In this document: positions 9,937 through 20,200 of the stretch, in pieces
Numbering within the stretch: the stretch's first letter is position 1
Layout: the number at the start of each line of letters is the position of its first letter
Assembly (NCBI RefSeq): GCF_000308515.1
Contig: NZ_BAFV01000058.1
Coordinates: 1-64,000, forward strand
Length of the DNA stretch: 64,000 nucleotides
Direction of reading: 5' to 3'
Origin: Nocardia carnea NBRC 14403
GTDB lineage: Bacteria; Actinomycetota; Actinomycetes; Mycobacteriales; Mycobacteriaceae
The notes under the pieces: generated by a model
Seen by the model: only the letters and a program-made list of their open reading frames with translations
What the model was told of the DNA's origin: nothing
Databases searched by the model: none
Position numbers and translations under genes: made by a program

Positions 9937-10974
9937 TCAGCTCACTTGGCTGACCGATACCGGCAGACCCGGATCACTGGCCACCGACAGAGGCGAGGGT
10001 TCGGCGCCGCCGCCGATCACATGGGCGCCCAGCGCGGCGATCATCACACCGTTATCGGTGCACAGCCGCGGTTTCGGTATCCGCAGCGTCAAACCGGCCG
10101 CGGCACATCGTTCTTCGGCCATCGAGCGGATACGGGTGTTCGCGGTGGCACCGCCGCCGAGCACCAGCGTGTCCGCACCCACATCCTGGGCCGCCCGGAC
10201 CGCCTTCATGGTCAGCACATCCGCGACCGCTTCCTGGAACGAAGCCGCGATATCGGGTATCGGCAACTCCTCGACACCCTGCCGGTGCTGCGCCTCCACG
10301 TACCGGGCCACTGCGGTTTTCAGCCCGGAGAAGGAGAAATCGTGGCGGGCATCGCGCGGACCGGTCATTCCGCGGGGGAAGGCGATCGCCGCCGGATCGC
10401 CGGTGACCGCGGCCGCGTCGAGTGCGGGGCCTCCGGGGTATCCGAGGCCGAGCAGGCGGGCTACCTTGTCGAAGGCTTCACCGGCGGCATCGTCCACGGT
10501 GCTGCCCAATTCGATCAGTGGCCGCGACAGATCTTCGACATGCAGCAGATGCGTATGCCCACCGGAAACCAGCAGCGCCACACACGGCGGCATCGGGCCG
10601 TGCTCGAGCGTGTCCACGGCGACGTGACCGCCCAGATGATTCAACGCATAGAACGGGATATCCCACGCCGCGGCATAGGCTTTGGCGGCCGCCACCCCCA
10701 CCAGCAGCGCGCCCGCGAGCCCGGGCCCGATGGTCACCGCAAGGGCGTCGGGGGCAACGATCCCGGCGGTGGACAGGGCGCGGCGCATGGCCGGCACGAT
10801 CGCCTCGAGATGGGCACGCGACGCGATTTCGGGAACCACCCCGCCGAAGCGGGCATGTTCGGCGACGCTCGAGGCCACCTCGTCGGCGAGCAGTTCACAG
10901 CTGCCGTCCGGATGGCGCCGCACGATTCCGACGCCGGTTTCGTCACAGGAACTCTCGATCCCCATGACGATCAC
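9937..10974 (-). CDS. tsaD: tRNA N6-threonylcarbamoyladenosine transferase TsaD
   Basis: Catalytic subunit that moves threonylcarbamoyl from its adenylate to A37 of ANN-decoding tRNAs (t6A). The 345-residue length is normal. It begins [15 protein letters not shown], the Kae1/Gcp ASKHA-fold motif, and carries the metal-site segment LNHLGGHVA at about residues 115-123 and VSGGHTHLL further on. GTG 10974 overlaps the rimI stop by 4 nt (GTGA), so the genes are coupled. It is last in the tsaE-tsaB-rimI-tsaD run, which keeps the whole t6A transfer complex together. Confidence 0.95.
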   Translation of the reverse strand: MIVMGIESSCDETGVGIVRRHPDGSCELLADEVASSVAEHARFGGVVPEIASRAHLEAIVPAMRRALSTAGIVAPDALAVTIGPGLAGALLVGVAAAKAYAAAWDIPFYALNHLGGHVAVDTLEHGPMPPCVALLVSGGHTHLLHVEDLSRPLIELGSTVDDAAGEAFDKVARLLGLGYPGGPALDAAAVTGDPAAIAFPRGMTGPRDARHDFSFSGLKTAVARYVEAQHRQGVEELPIPDIAASFQEAVADVLTMKAVRAAQDVGADTLVLGGGATANTRIRSMAEERCAAAGLTLRIPKPRLCTDNGVMIAALGAHVIGGGAEPSPLSVASDPGLPVSVSQVS

Positions 10975-11489
10975 GACAGCACCCCGTCCGGAGTACGCGG
11001 GACGACACCCGCGGGAACGTCTTCCAGCGCGGGCCGGCGCATCGTGTACGCATCGGCGCCACTGGGGTGGTAGTAGTTCTTGCGCAGCCCGATGATGTGG
11101 AAACCGTGTTTGGCGTACAGCGCGATCGCCGGCGCGTTATCGGTGCGCACCTCCAGGAACACCGGACCGCCGCGGCGCCCGGCCTCGGCCAGCAACGCCT
11201 CCAGCAGAACGGTGCCGATACCGGCGCGATGGCAGGCCGGATCGACCCCGATGGTGTGCACTTCGGCTTCCGGATGCTCGGCATCGCCGAGCAGCGCGAT
11301 CCCCGCGTAGCCGACCATCTTCCCGGACTCGTCGCGCGCGGTGATGTAGCGGTTGTAGCGGGCCGAGAGCTCCGAGCGGAACGATACGGCCTGCCACGGG
11401 TCGTCCTCCGGGAACAGCAGCTGCTCCAATTCCACACAGCCTGCGATATCGGCCGGTGCCATGGGTTCTATCCGGATCCCCATCGTCAC
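10971..11489 (-). CDS. rimI: Ribosomal protein alanine N-acetyltransferase RimI
   Basis: GNAT-fold acetyltransferase (172 aa) that acetylates N-terminal residues, classically ribosomal protein S18. The acetyl-CoA loop is in [17 protein letters not shown] (about 80-96), and a [19 protein letters not shown] segment (about 112-130) is typical of RimI. GTG 11489 overlaps the tsaB stop (GTGA) and has a GGGAG upstream; an internal ATG at 11483 is the alternative. It lies between tsaB and tsaD, a conserved actinobacterial arrangement that suggests common expression with translation genes. Confidence 0.9.
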   Translation of the reverse strand: MTMGIRIEPMAPADIAGCVELEQLLFPEDDPWQAVSFRSELSARYNRYITARDESGKMVGYAGIALLGDAEHPEAEVHTIGVDPACHRAGIGTVLLEALLAEAGRRGGPVFLEVRTDNAPAIALYAKHGFHIIGLRKNYYHPSGADAYTMRRPALEDVPAGVVPRTPDGVLS

Positions 11490-12193
11490 GCTCCCATCCG
11501 GTCGAGGGTGCGGTAGCTTTTCTCGACCGCGTCGGGTCGCCGCAGATACATCGGAACCAGCGGCTCCGGGGTCGCGCCCGAAAGCAACGCGGGCGCCGCC
11601 ACCTGCACCAGACCGGCGGGCGACGGAGTCTGTGCGGACAGCACGGGCAGATCGAACAAGGCGGAATGTGCAGCGGACCCGGCGATCTTGGTGGCGCCGG
11701 CTGTATCCAGGTCGGCGGGTTTGCCGACCTCGGGTCCGGCGATTCGGCGGATGCCGTGACCGCGGTAGCGCGCGGAATACACCTCGCGGCGGCGGGCGTC
11801 GGTGACGACCAGTAGTTCGTCGTCCGGTCCGAGTTCACCGGCACAGTCGGCGGCGAGACCATCCAGACTGCACACACCGTGCACCGGAATACCCAGCGCA
11901 TCACCGAACGCGGCGGCGGTGGCCATTCCGACACGCAGCCCGGTGAACGGTCCGGGACCGATCCCGGCCACCACTGCCGCGATATCCGTGCGGGCGATCC
12001 CCGCTTCGGAAATACATTCCAGAATCTGCGGGGTGAGTGCTTCGGCGTGGGCGCGGGCATCGACGAGCGTCCGGACGGCGAGGGTCCGCGGGCGGGCGGT
12101 GCCCGGGCTGTTCGCACCGGCCGCCGCCTGCTCCAGCTCGACCAGTCCCGCCGTGACGGCAGGCGTCGCGGTGTCGACAGCAAGTGCAAGCAT
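11486..12193 (-). CDS. tsaB: tRNA threonylcarbamoyladenosine biosynthesis protein TsaB
   Basis: Non-catalytic partner of TsaD in t6A synthesis (235 aa), with the same ASKHA fold. The N-terminal MLALAVDTATPAVTAG and the central IGPGPFTGLRVGMATA (about 75-90) are characteristic. The frame is open to 12229, but the family start is the ATG at 12193. It lies 51 nt after tsaE and overlaps rimI by 4 nt. Confidence 0.93.
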   Translation of the reverse strand: MLALAVDTATPAVTAGLVELEQAAAGANSPGTARPRTLAVRTLVDARAHAEALTPQILECISEAGIARTDIAAVVAGIGPGPFTGLRVGMATAAAFGDALGIPVHGVCSLDGLAADCAGELGPDDELLVVTDARRREVYSARYRGHGIRRIAGPEVGKPADLDTAGATKIAGSAAHSALFDLPVLSAQTPSPAGLVQVAAPALLSGATPEPLVPMYLRRPDAVEKSYRTLDRMGA

Positions 12194-12244
12194 GATTTGG
12201 TCCACGATACCGGGTGACCGACCGCACACGATGGTGGCGCACGG

Positions 12245-12745
12245 CTACTCGCCGGGGCCGGTGGCCACCCACTCCCAAGTAGCCGTCCGCACTTCGGATT
12301 CCGGTTCGCGGGCCATCCGCACCAGTAGATGGCGGCCCGTCAGCCGTTCCACCACACCGCTGCCCCACTCCACCACGACGACCGCGTCGTCGAGTTCGGT
12401 ATCGAGATCGAGGGCGTCGAGTTCGTCCAGGCTGCCGCCGAGCCGGTAGGCGTCGACATGTACCAGCGGCACCGGCGGACCGTCCGCGCGCGGGCCCGCG
12501 GCATGGCGGCGGGCGATCACGAAGGTCGGTGAACTGACCCGGCCACCGACCCCCAGACCTGCGGCGATACCGCGGGTGAGCGCAGTTTTACCGGCCCCGA
12601 GCGGGCCGTCGAGTACCACCAGATCACCCGCACGCAGGCCGCTCGCGAGTTCGCGGCCGAGCGCCTCGGTATCGGCGACGGTCGGTAGTTCGCGTTCGAA
12701 CCGCTGCTCGGATGCGGTGGGTTGCCCCTCGCTGTGATCAGCCAC
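12245..12745 (-). CDS. tsaE: tRNA threonylcarbamoyladenosine biosynthesis ATPase TsaE
   Basis: P-loop ATPase (166 aa) that energises the TsaB-TsaD complex. Walker A is GPLGAGKTAL at about residues 47-56, followed by the family segment SSPTFVIARRH and the HVDAYRLG motif at about 95-102. Its start overlaps the end of the upstream hydrolase gene by 8 nt, and the product is read in the same direction as alr and the hydrolase, so alr-hydrolase-tsaE-tsaB-rimI-tsaD looks like one transcription unit. Confidence 0.93.
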   Translation of the reverse strand: MADHSEGQPTASEQRFERELPTVADTEALGRELASGLRAGDLVVLDGPLGAGKTALTRGIAAGLGVGGRVSSPTFVIARRHAAGPRADGPPVPLVHVDAYRLGGSLDELDALDLDTELDDAVVVVEWGSGVVERLTGRHLLVRMAREPESEVRTATWEWVATGPGE

Positions 12746-13817
12746 CGGCGGCCTCGCTCAGACCGTCCTCGCCGACCACCCCGGCGCGTAGCAGCAGCCG
12801 GTCCAGGGCAGCATTCGTCTCGTCCGGATACTGCAACTGCGGCATATGCGCGCACTCCGGCAGCCGGACAAGTTCGCAATCGGCCAATTCCCGCGCCAGC
12901 GTACGAGAATTGCGAAACGGAATCACCAGATCGCGAGCACCGCCGAGTACCAGCACCGGAACCTCGCGCAGCACCGGCAGTGCCGCGGCCTCGTCGTGTA
13001 ATTCGATGGCCTTCAGGAACTTCACCACGGTTTCCACCGGTGTCCGGTCGATCATCATGGTGGTGAACCGCGACAGAGTCGGGCTCACCGGGCCGTGGAA
13101 CGAACTCACATGCAGGATCGGCGTGATGATGTGCCGGGCGGTGACCCGTCCGGCCTGCACCAGCGCCGGCGCGGCGTGCACGGCCAACCGGAACCCGTCG
13201 ATCGCCGGATTACGCAGGAGCTGGCCGATCCCGGCGGAGGTCACCTCCGCGGCGGCGGTGGACAGCAGGGCCACGGCCCGCACGCGCTGCGCGAACAGAT
13301 CACCCGCATGCGCGGCGGCGGCCAGCACCGCCATTCCGCCGAGAGAATGCCCGACCAGGATCAGCGGTCCGCGCGGAGCCTTGGCGTCGATCACCGTGAG
13401 CAGGTCGCGGCCGAGCTGGTTCACCGTGCAGCTGTCGGTTTCCGGGGTGCCCGACCGGCCGTGCCCGCGCAGATCGAACAGCACCATCCGCAGCCGCGAC
13501 CCCCAGCGTTGCGCCAGATGCCGGCGCTGGAAATGGAAGGACTCCATGCTGTTACAGAAGCCGTGGACGAAAACCACGGTCGCCTCGGCATCGCCGGTGC
13601 CCCATTCACGGGTGGCGAGGCAGACCCCGTCGTCGGCGATCACCTCGCCGGCGCGGTCGAGGTCGATCAGCGCGAAGTTCTCGTCCCGGTATTCGTCGCG
13701 CACCGGCGGCCACAGCACTTTCGCGCCCGCCCGGCGCAGTGCGTGTACACCGGCCATGGCGCCCACCACACCGGCCGTGGCCAGCCCGCCGCGTAACAAT
13801 GTCGTCCGTGGTTTCAC
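12738..13817 (-). CDS. Alpha/beta hydrolase
   Basis: A 359-residue alpha/beta-hydrolase-fold protein. The oxyanion segment is [13 protein letters not shown], the nucleophile elbow is GHSLGG (Ser), the acid is in the [11 protein letters not shown] strand, and the catalytic His is in PECAHMPQL. The N-terminus has a hydrophobic stretch ([19 protein letters not shown]) that may anchor it in the membrane. GTG 13817 overlaps the alr stop (GTGA); the longer frame to 14144 lies inside alr and is rejected. A hydrolase between alr and tsaE is also found in mycobacteria. Substrate unknown. Confidence 0.85.
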   Translation of the reverse strand: MKPRTTLLRGGLATAGVVGAMAGVHALRRAGAKVLWPPVRDEYRDENFALIDLDRAGEVIADDGVCLATREWGTGDAEATVVFVHGFCNSMESFHFQRRHLAQRWGSRLRMVLFDLRGHGRSGTPETDSCTVNQLGRDLLTVIDAKAPRGPLILVGHSLGGMAVLAAAAHAGDLFAQRVRAVALLSTAAAEVTSAGIGQLLRNPAIDGFRLAVHAAPALVQAGRVTARHIITPILHVSSFHGPVSPTLSRFTTMMIDRTPVETVVKFLKAIELHDEAAALPVLREVPVLVLGGARDLVIPFRNSRTLARELADCELVRLPECAHMPQLQYPDETNAALDRLLLRAGVVGEDGLSEAAGG

Positions 13818-14962
13818 CGCGTTCCTCCCCGATAACGCCGGTGTACCCGGCCACGCGGCGCGCACACCACTTCGTAGTGGATGGTGCCGAGCAGGTCCGC
13901 CCAGTCCTGGGCACGCGGTTCCCCGCGGGTGCCGGGGCCGAACAGGATGGCGGCATCGCCCTCCACGACCCCGTCGCTGTTGTCGCCGAGGTCGACCACG
14001 AGCTGGTCCATACAGACCCGGCCGCGGTTCGGCCGCCGCCGGCCGGCGACCCACACCTCCATCCGGTTGCCGAGCGTCCGGAACACCCCGTCGGCGTACC
14101 CGGCCGGGATCAGCGCGACAGTGGTGTCGGCGGGTGCGATCCACTCGTGGCCGTAGGAAACGCCCTCCCCCGCGGCCACCTCCTTGACCAGCGCCACCTC
14201 GGCCTGGAAGGTCATCGCGGGCCGCAGATCGAATTCGCCGATATCCGGAACGGGCGTCAGGCCATAGACGGCGATCCCCGGGCGGACCATGTCGAACGCC
14301 AGATCCGGCCTGGTCAGAGTGGCCGCGGAGTTGGCCAGGTGCACGAGTTCGGGTTCCAGTCCGTACTCCTTGGCGGTGGCGATGGCTTCCAGGAACCGGT
14401 CGCGCTGCCGATCGATCACCGGGTTGTACGGCTCGTCGGCATGGGCGAGATGGGAGAAGATCGCGCGGAACCGGACGATGTCCTCGTCGACGAGTTTTCG
14501 CAGGTCGGCGAGCACCCTCGGATAGACGAGCGGATCGACACCGTTGCGGTTGAGCCCGGTATCGACCTTCAGCGTGACGATCGCGCGACGGCCCAGCTCA
14601 CGGGCGGCCGCGGCCACCGCTACCAGCTGTTCCGGCGAGGAGATACCGATCTCGATATCGGCGGCGACGGCGGCGGCGTAATCGGCGTCACAGACATTGA
14701 GCCAGCACAGGATCGGTGCCTCGATGCCGGCGGCCCGCAGCTCCACTGCCTCCTCGATCGTGGTGACCCCGAGTTCGGCCGCCCCGGCGGCCAGCGCCGC
14801 CCGGGCGACCTCGACGGCCCCGTGGTTGTAACCGTCGGCCTTGACCACCACCATCACCGCGGCGTCGCCGGCGTGTGCCCGCAGAACGCCCACATTGTGC
14901 GCGATGGCCTCCAGATCGACGACCGTCTCCACTTGCCCATTCACATCTGCCGATACTGCCAT
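13814..14962 (-). CDS. alr: Alanine racemase
   Basis: PLP enzyme that interconverts L- and D-alanine for peptidoglycan (382 aa, normal length). The PLP lysine is K41 in [11 protein letters not shown], and the second catalytic base is the Tyr of the SYGHEW motif. The C-terminal domain has [14 protein letters not shown]. It is first of a run of overlapping genes with the hydrolase and tsaE-tsaB-rimI-tsaD. The intergenic region upstream presumably holds the promoter. Confident assignment. Confidence 0.96.
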   Translation of the reverse strand: MAVSADVNGQVETVVDLEAIAHNVGVLRAHAGDAAVMVVVKADGYNHGAVEVARAALAAGAAELGVTTIEEAVELRAAGIEAPILCWLNVCDADYAAAVAADIEIGISSPEQLVAVAAAARELGRRAIVTLKVDTGLNRNGVDPLVYPRVLADLRKLVDEDIVRFRAIFSHLAHADEPYNPVIDRQRDRFLEAIATAKEYGLEPELVHLANSAATLTRPDLAFDMVRPGIAVYGLTPVPDIGEFDLRPAMTFQAEVALVKEVAAGEGVSYGHEWIAPADTTVALIPAGYADGVFRTLGNRMEVWVAGRRRPNRGRVCMDQLVVDLGDNSDGVVEGDAAILFGPGTRGEPRAQDWADLLGTIHYEVVCAPRGRVHRRYRGGTR

Positions 14963-15268
14963 CTCCCCGAATCGCCGGGTGCGATGCCCACCTGCCTATG
15001 CCTCACCGACCTGCATCGGCCCGTCCGGCAGCACCGGTAGTGGAGCCATCGCAGCCGGACGTCGTCATCAGCGCATCAGCTGGTATCGCAGGTGTGCACT
15101 TCTTCGGATTCGACGCACTGGCTGTAGCGACGAAGAAAGCAGCACAATAGGCAGAGCCTCAGCCGAATCTGCGCGGGCGCAGGATTCGAACCGACTCGGG
15201 TGTCCACCTTTGTACCGCTGTCTCGAAGCCGGGCACCCCCGCCCGCCGGCATCCTGCGAGCTATCGCC
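14963..15268. other. Intergenic region between alr and nnrD
   Basis: About 306 nt with no convincing gene. In M. tuberculosis this interval holds several genes (Rv3424c to Rv3432c) that are missing here. A stretch at 15172-15247 resembles a degenerate tRNA on the minus strand but does not fold properly. Confidence 0.5.
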
Positions 15269-16735
15269 TCATCGGCTGGGCGGCAGAGCCCGCAAATGCG
15301 CGATGGCTTGCCGGAGATGACGTAGCAGGGGCCCGGCCGAGATCGGGGCGGCGCCGGACTCCACGGAGTGTGCGGCGATATCGGCGGCGGTTGCGTGCGC
15401 CCGCGCCGCCGCAGCCGCGGCCCATCCCGGTTCCCGGCCCGCGGCGAGCAGGGCGCCGATCACACCCGACAGCACATCGCCGGCCCCGGCCGTCGCTGCC
15501 CAGGAGCCGCCGGCCTCGTTGACCAGCACCGGCCTGCCGGGTTCGGCGATCAGGGTCGCCCGTCCTTTGAGCAGAACGGTGACCTGCCATGTTTCGGCGA
15601 GTTCACGCACCGCTGCGACCCGATCCGGGCCGGGTTCGCGGCCGGTGAGTCTGGCGAACTCGCCGGCGTGCGGGGTGAGCACCGTGGCTGCCCGGCGACC
15701 ACGGACCAGTTCGGGTTGCTGCGCCAGCAGAGTGAGACCGTCGGCATCGACGACCACCGGCAGATCGGTGGCGAGGATCTCGGCGAGGCGGTCGCGGGCG
15801 CTGCGATCGGTCCCGGAGCCGGGGCCGAATATCCAGGATTGAACCCGGCCGGTAGCGGCCAGATCGGGGGTCGCGATCACTTCCGGGTACTGCGCGAGGA
15901 CTGCCCGGCCTGCGGTGCCGACATAGCGGACCATCCCCGAGGTCGCGGCGACCGCCGCCCCGGTACAGAGCACCGCCGCGCCCGGATAGGTCTCGCTGCC
16001 GGCATGCACCCCGACAACTCCCTGCGTGTACTTGTCGTCCTCCGCCCCGGGCACCGGCCATCCAGCCCCCACTTCCGCCGGGTCCAGCGCGGCGAGCTGC
16101 GGGGCCGGCAGTCGTAAACCGATGGGCACCAGCACGATCCGGCCGCAACGCGACGCCGCCAGCGCGTGCACCGGTTTCCGGGCACCGAACGCGACGGTGA
16201 CCGCCGCCTGCACCGCGGGCCCGTCGACCGCCCCGGTATCCGGATCGACACCGCTCGGCAGGTCGGCAGCGATTATCGGAACCGTCAGCCCCGCAACGAT
16301 TCCGGCCGCAGCAGCACGCAACGACCCCCGTCCGGATATCCCGACGATCCCGTCCACCACCACATCCGCACCGGCCAATTCCGCAAGGGCCGCAGCCGGT
16401 TCAGCACATACCCGGCCACCGGCCCGGCGCAGTGCGGCAAGTCCGGCGGTATGGGCACGTTCCGGTTTCAACAGCACCGCGGTCACCGCCACGCCACGCC
16501 GGCACAGCATCGATCCCGCCCACAACGCATCCCCGCCGTTGTCCCCGGAGCCCACCAGCAGGCCCACCTTCCGGCCCGCGATTCCGCCACTGCGGGAGCG
16601 CAGTTCGGCCGCCACCACCGTGGCCAGCCCATAGGCGGCGCGCCGCATCGGCGCCCCCGCGGAGACCCGGGTGAACAATTCGGCCTCCGCGGCCCGCACC
16701 TCGTCGGCGGTGTAATAACCGGACAGTTCGCGCAC
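15269..16735 (-). CDS. nnrD: Bifunctional NAD(P)HX epimerase / ADP-dependent dehydratase NnrD
   Basis: Repairs hydrated, damaged NAD(P)H. The N-terminal half (about 1-220) is the NnrE-type epimerase (GLLVGSGDNGGDALWAG, then DLPSGVDPDTG). The C-terminal half (about 235-488) is the ribokinase-like dehydratase (VVDADGLTLL, TPHAGEFARL, GAGDVLSGVIGALLA). The 488-residue length fits the fused form. GTG 16735 has a GGAGG site 8 nt before it and is preferred to the GTG at 16744. It matches Rv3433c by position and domain order, and is divergent from the cupredoxin gene. Confidence 0.93.
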   Translation of the reverse strand: MRELSGYYTADEVRAAEAELFTRVSAGAPMRRAAYGLATVVAAELRSRSGGIAGRKVGLLVGSGDNGGDALWAGSMLCRRGVAVTAVLLKPERAHTAGLAALRRAGGRVCAEPAAALAELAGADVVVDGIVGISGRGSLRAAAAGIVAGLTVPIIAADLPSGVDPDTGAVDGPAVQAAVTVAFGARKPVHALAASRCGRIVLVPIGLRLPAPQLAALDPAEVGAGWPVPGAEDDKYTQGVVGVHAGSETYPGAAVLCTGAAVAATSGMVRYVGTAGRAVLAQYPEVIATPDLAATGRVQSWIFGPGSGTDRSARDRLAEILATDLPVVVDADGLTLLAQQPELVRGRRAATVLTPHAGEFARLTGREPGPDRVAAVRELAETWQVTVLLKGRATLIAEPGRPVLVNEAGGSWAATAGAGDVLSGVIGALLAAGREPGWAAAAAARAHATAADIAAHSVESGAAPISAGPLLRHLRQAIAHLRALPPSR

Positions 16736-16791
16736 CGAACACACCTCCGCAGTCGACAGCCCACGACGCCAGCAGACTACGCTTGGCCGTC

Positions 16792-17193
16792 ATGCCCCGA
16801 CCTCACCGTGCCGTATCGGCCGCCGTCACCGGACTTATGCTCGTGGCGGCCCTGCTGGCCGGTTGCGGATCCGACGAGCCCGCCCCTTCCCGCACCGATA
16901 CGTCGGTCACCGGGTCGGCGGAGAAGCCGGAGGCGACGGTGACCGTCTTCGTCGAGGAGGACGCTTTCTCACCGGCCGAACTCACCATCACCGCGGGCGA
17001 TACCGTGTCCTGGCATTTCGACGGCGATATCCCGCACGGCGTCCAGGGCATCGGCGACAAGGCGATGGGCCTGAACAGCCCGCTGTTCGAGGTCGGCGAT
17101 TGGAGTTACACCTTCACCGCACCGGGCGAATACCGCTACCTGTGCCCGATCCACCCGGATATGCGCGGAACGATCACCGTCGAAGAAGCGTGA
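16792..17193 (+). CDS. Cupredoxin-domain lipoprotein (plastocyanin/azurin-like)
   Basis: A 133-residue secreted lipoprotein. The signal peptide ends in the lipobox LLAGC (lipidated Cys at about residue 23), followed by a short linker and a small blue-copper-type beta-barrel. Likely type 1 copper ligands are His in GDIPHGVQG and the C-x2-H-x2-M cluster of LCPIHPDM near the C-terminus. It would sit on the outer face of the cytoplasmic membrane, either carrying electrons or holding copper; this is inference. ATG 16792 is preferred to TTG 16783. It converges on glmS with only 39 nt between them. Confidence 0.85.
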   Translation: MPRPHRAVSAAVTGLMLVAALLAGCGSDEPAPSRTDTSVTGSAEKPEATVTVFVEEDAFSPAELTITAGDTVSWHFDGDIPHGVQGIGDKAMGLNSPLFEVGDWSYTFTAPGEYRYLCPIHPDMRGTITVEEA

Positions 17194-17232
17194 TCGGCTG
17201 CCCGCGCCCGAAAACGGCGACGCGGGTTACCG

Positions 17233-19116
17233 CTATTCCACTGTCACGGATTTGGCGAGGTTACGCGGTTTGTCCACGTCGTAGCCGCGGGCCTGCGCCA
17301 CCTCGGCGGCGAAGATCTGCAGCGGAACCGTCGACAGCAGCGGCTGGTACAGCGTCGGCGCGGACGGGATCTCGATCAGATCGTCGGCGAACGGCCGGAC
17401 CAGATCGTCACCCTCCTCGGCGATCACGATCGTGCGCGCCCCCCGGGCCTGGATCTCGCGGATATTGCTGAGCAGTTTGGCGTGCAGCACCCCGCGCCCC
17501 TTCGGCGACGGCATCACCACGATCACCGGCAGCCCGTCCTCGATCAACGCGATCGGACCGTGCTTGAGCTCACCCGCCGCGAAACCCTCCGCGTGCATGT
17601 ACGCGAGTTCCTTCAGCTTGAGCGCACCTTCGAGCGCCACCGGGTAGCCGACGTGGCGGCCGAGGAACAGGATGGTGCGCTCGCGCGCCAGTTCCCGGGC
17701 GATCGCCCGCACCTGCGGTGCCGTTTCCAGCACCCGGTCCACCAGTTTCGGCATAGCCTCCAACTCGGCGAACTCGCGCGCCACCTCATCGGGGTACTTG
17801 GTGCCGCGCGCCTGCGCCAACGCCAGCCCGACCAGCAGGTTCGCCGTCACCTGGGCGAGGAACGCCTTGGTGGACGCCACCCCGATCTCCGGCCCGGCGC
17901 GGGTGTAGAGCACCGCATCGGATTCGCGGGGAATCTGCGCACCGTTGGTATTGCAGACCGCCAGCACCCGCGCCTTCTGGCTCTTGGCATGCCGGACAGC
18001 TTCCAGCGTGTCGGCGGTCTCACCCGACTGCGATACCGCGACCACCAGGGTCGAGCGGTCCAGCACCGGGTCGCGGTACCGGAATTCGCTGGCCAGCTCC
18101 ACTTCGACGGGCAGCCGGGTCCAGTGCTCGATGGCGTACTTCGCGACCAGGCCGGAATGGTAGGCGCTGCCGCAGGCCACCACGAACACTTTCTCCACAT
18201 CGCGGAGTTCCTGGTCGGAGAGGCGCTGCTCGTCCAGCACGATCCGGCCGTCCAGGCCGGGGGTCTGGTCGAAATGACCGATGAGCGTATCGGCGACCGC
18301 GCCGGGCTGCTCCTCGATCTCCTTGAGCATGAAGTAGTCGTGGCCGCCCTTCTCGGCGGCGGCGAGATCCCAGTCGATGGTGAACGGCCGGGAGTGCACA
18401 CCTTCGGTAGACCCGTGGAAGTCGGTGACGCGGTAGCCGTCGGCGGTGATCACCACGGCCTGGCCCTCACCGAGCTCGACGGCTTCGCGGGTGTGCTCGA
18501 TGAACGCGGTGACATCGGAGGCGATGAACATCTCGTTCTCGCCGACCCCCACCACGAGCGGGGTCGAATGCCGGGCCGCCACGACCGTGCCCGGATGGTC
18601 GGCGTGGGTGAAAACCACCGTGAAGGCGCCCTCGAGCCGCCGCAGTACGGCCAGCACGCTGGCCTCGAAATCGCCCGCGGTCGGCCCTTCGGCGTAGGCC
18701 CGCGACACCATGTGCACGGCGACCTCGGTATCGGTTTCGCTGCGCAGCTCGACCCCGGCGTCCTCGAGTTCGCGGCGCAGCTCGACGAAGTTCTCGATGA
18801 TGCCGTTGTGCACGACCGCGACCTTGCCGCTCGCATCCTGATGCGGATGGGCGTTGCGATCGGTCGGCGCGCCGTGCGTGGCCCAGCGGGTATGCCCCAT
18901 TCCCGTGGAGCCGGCGAACACGCCCGGGCCCGCCGCGTCCAGCGCCTCTTCCAGATTGCTCAGCCGGCCGGCGCGCCGTTCGATCGCGGCCTGCCCGGTG
19001 CCGTCGAGAATCGCCACGCCCGCGGAGTCATAACCTCGGTACTCCATGCGGCGCAAGGCAGCGACGACGACGCCCAACGCGTCCCGGTACCCGACGTACC
19101 CCACGATTCCGCACAT
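17233..19116 (-). CDS. glmS: Glutamine--fructose-6-phosphate aminotransferase GlmS
   Basis: Makes glucosamine-6-phosphate from fructose-6-phosphate and glutamine, the first step towards UDP-GlcNAc. The 627 residues comprise an N-terminal glutaminase with nucleophile Cys2 (MCGIVGYVG), two SIS sugar-isomerase domains (AVSQSGETADTLEAVRHAK at about 365-383), and the C-terminal KSVTVE. With glmM at 29.4 kb and glmU at 58.9 kb, all the enzymes of UDP-GlcNAc synthesis are in this window. It is divergent from the Rv3438-like hydrolase gene. Confidence 0.97.
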   Translation of the reverse strand: MCGIVGYVGYRDALGVVVAALRRMEYRGYDSAGVAILDGTGQAAIERRAGRLSNLEEALDAAGPGVFAGSTGMGHTRWATHGAPTDRNAHPHQDASGKVAVVHNGIIENFVELRRELEDAGVELRSETDTEVAVHMVSRAYAEGPTAGDFEASVLAVLRRLEGAFTVVFTHADHPGTVVAARHSTPLVVGVGENEMFIASDVTAFIEHTREAVELGEGQAVVITADGYRVTDFHGSTEGVHSRPFTIDWDLAAAEKGGHDYFMLKEIEEQPGAVADTLIGHFDQTPGLDGRIVLDEQRLSDQELRDVEKVFVVACGSAYHSGLVAKYAIEHWTRLPVEVELASEFRYRDPVLDRSTLVVAVSQSGETADTLEAVRHAKSQKARVLAVCNTNGAQIPRESDAVLYTRAGPEIGVASTKAFLAQVTANLLVGLALAQARGTKYPDEVAREFAELEAMPKLVDRVLETAPQVRAIARELARERTILFLGRHVGYPVALEGALKLKELAYMHAEGFAAGELKHGPIALIEDGLPVIVVMPSPKGRGVLHAKLLSNIREIQARGARTIVIAEEGDDLVRPFADDLIEIPSAPTLYQPLLSTVPLQIFAAEVAQARGYDVDKPRNLAKSVTVE

Positions 19117-19152
19117 GGCTCCCCAGAGTACTTATCGGCTAACGTTCTCGTC

Positions 19153-20037
19153 GTGTCGGCGTCTGTGAAATCACTTCTGAGCACTCTGACCAGCCGCGGC
19201 CCGCACCGGGTGCTCCGCGGGAACCTGGCCATCGCGGGCCAGCCCGGGGTGGTGTACACGCCCGAGAGCGGCCGCGACCTACCGGCTGTGGCCTTCGGCC
19301 ACGGCTGGCTCAACGGTGCCGGTAACTACTCCACGCTGCTGGAACACCTCGCGTCCTGGGGCATCGTCGCCGCCGCGCCGGATACCGAACGCGGCCCGCT
19401 GGCCTCCCACCTGAACCTGGCCACCGACCTGCTCACCACTCTCGATATCTGCACCGGCGTCCGTCTCGGCGACGGCACCGTCACCGTCCATCCGGACCGC
19501 CTGGCCCTCGCCGGCCACGGCATGGGCGCGGGCGCCGCCGTGCTCGCCGCAGCCCAGCGTCGCGTGGCCGCGGTCACGCCTTTGTTCCCTGCGCCCACCA
19601 CACCGCCCGCCGAATCGGTGGCCCCCGATATCGACACCCCTGCCCTGATCCTGGCCGGCGTCTCCGATATCGACTCCCTGAACTCCAACGCGGTCCCCCT
19701 CGCCGCGTCCTGGTCGGGCCCGGCGATCCTGCGCACCCTCGAAGGCGCCGGCCCCAACGGCCTCGCCGAGGGCCGCCGCCTGCTCTCCGCTCTCGGCGGC
19801 GGCAAACACGAACCGAAAACGGCCCGCGCCACCCGCGCCCTTCTCACGGGCTATCTCCTGCACACTCTCCTCGGCGACAAGACCTACGCCGGCTTCTCGG
19901 ATCCGGAGACGTCGATCCGCCACACCCACGTCATCGATCCGGCGGCCGCACTCCACGACCAAGAGGAGACGCGCCAAGCCGCCGCGACCCCCGACCCGGC
20001 AACCGTGGGCAAGCTGGTCCGCACACTGCGCAAGTAA
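19153..20037 (+). CDS. Dienelactone-hydrolase/PET-hydrolase-like alpha/beta hydrolase (Rv3438-like)
   Basis: A 294-residue alpha/beta-hydrolase-fold protein resembling M. tuberculosis Rv3438, which also neighbours glmS. It begins VSASVKSLLSTLTSRGPHRVLRG-type sequence at the GTG 19153. The oxyanion region is AVAFGHGWLNGAGNY. The nucleophile elbow reads GHGMGAG, with Gly where a Ser nucleophile would be expected (G-x-S-x-G), so catalysis is doubtful. There is no signal peptide. The long frame before 19153 is the shadow of glmS. Confidence 0.75.
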   Translation: MSASVKSLLSTLTSRGPHRVLRGNLAIAGQPGVVYTPESGRDLPAVAFGHGWLNGAGNYSTLLEHLASWGIVAAAPDTERGPLASHLNLATDLLTTLDICTGVRLGDGTVTVHPDRLALAGHGMGAGAAVLAAAQRRVAAVTPLFPAPTTPPAESVAPDIDTPALILAGVSDIDSLNSNAVPLAASWSGPAILRTLEGAGPNGLAEGRRLLSALGGGKHEPKTARATRALLTGYLLHTLLGDKTYAGFSDPETSIRHTHVIDPAAALHDQEETRQAAATPDPATVGKLVRTLRK

Positions 20038-20200
20038 CCACCGCGACCGGAGCACCTCTTCTCGCACCCTTTCCACACCGCGCCGGTCGCGGCAGCGCGA
20101 CATGCCCACAGCAGACCGGATAGTGATCCACACCACACCATGTCAGGTTTTTCGAAGCTGCGTTGTCTTGTTTTCGAACCCTCGAAACGAAGGAGACACC

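Noticed and set aside
15172-15247. tRNA-like stretch on the minus strand with GGTTCGAATCC and a near-pairing acceptor stem
   Set aside because: The T stem has a mismatch, the D arm cannot form, and no 7-nt anticodon loop with T33 is found. It is at best a decayed tRNA or chance.
17482-19152. N-terminal extension of the Rv3438-like hydrolase across glmS
   Set aside because: It is antisense to glmS and has no domain features; the family homology begins at GTG 19153.
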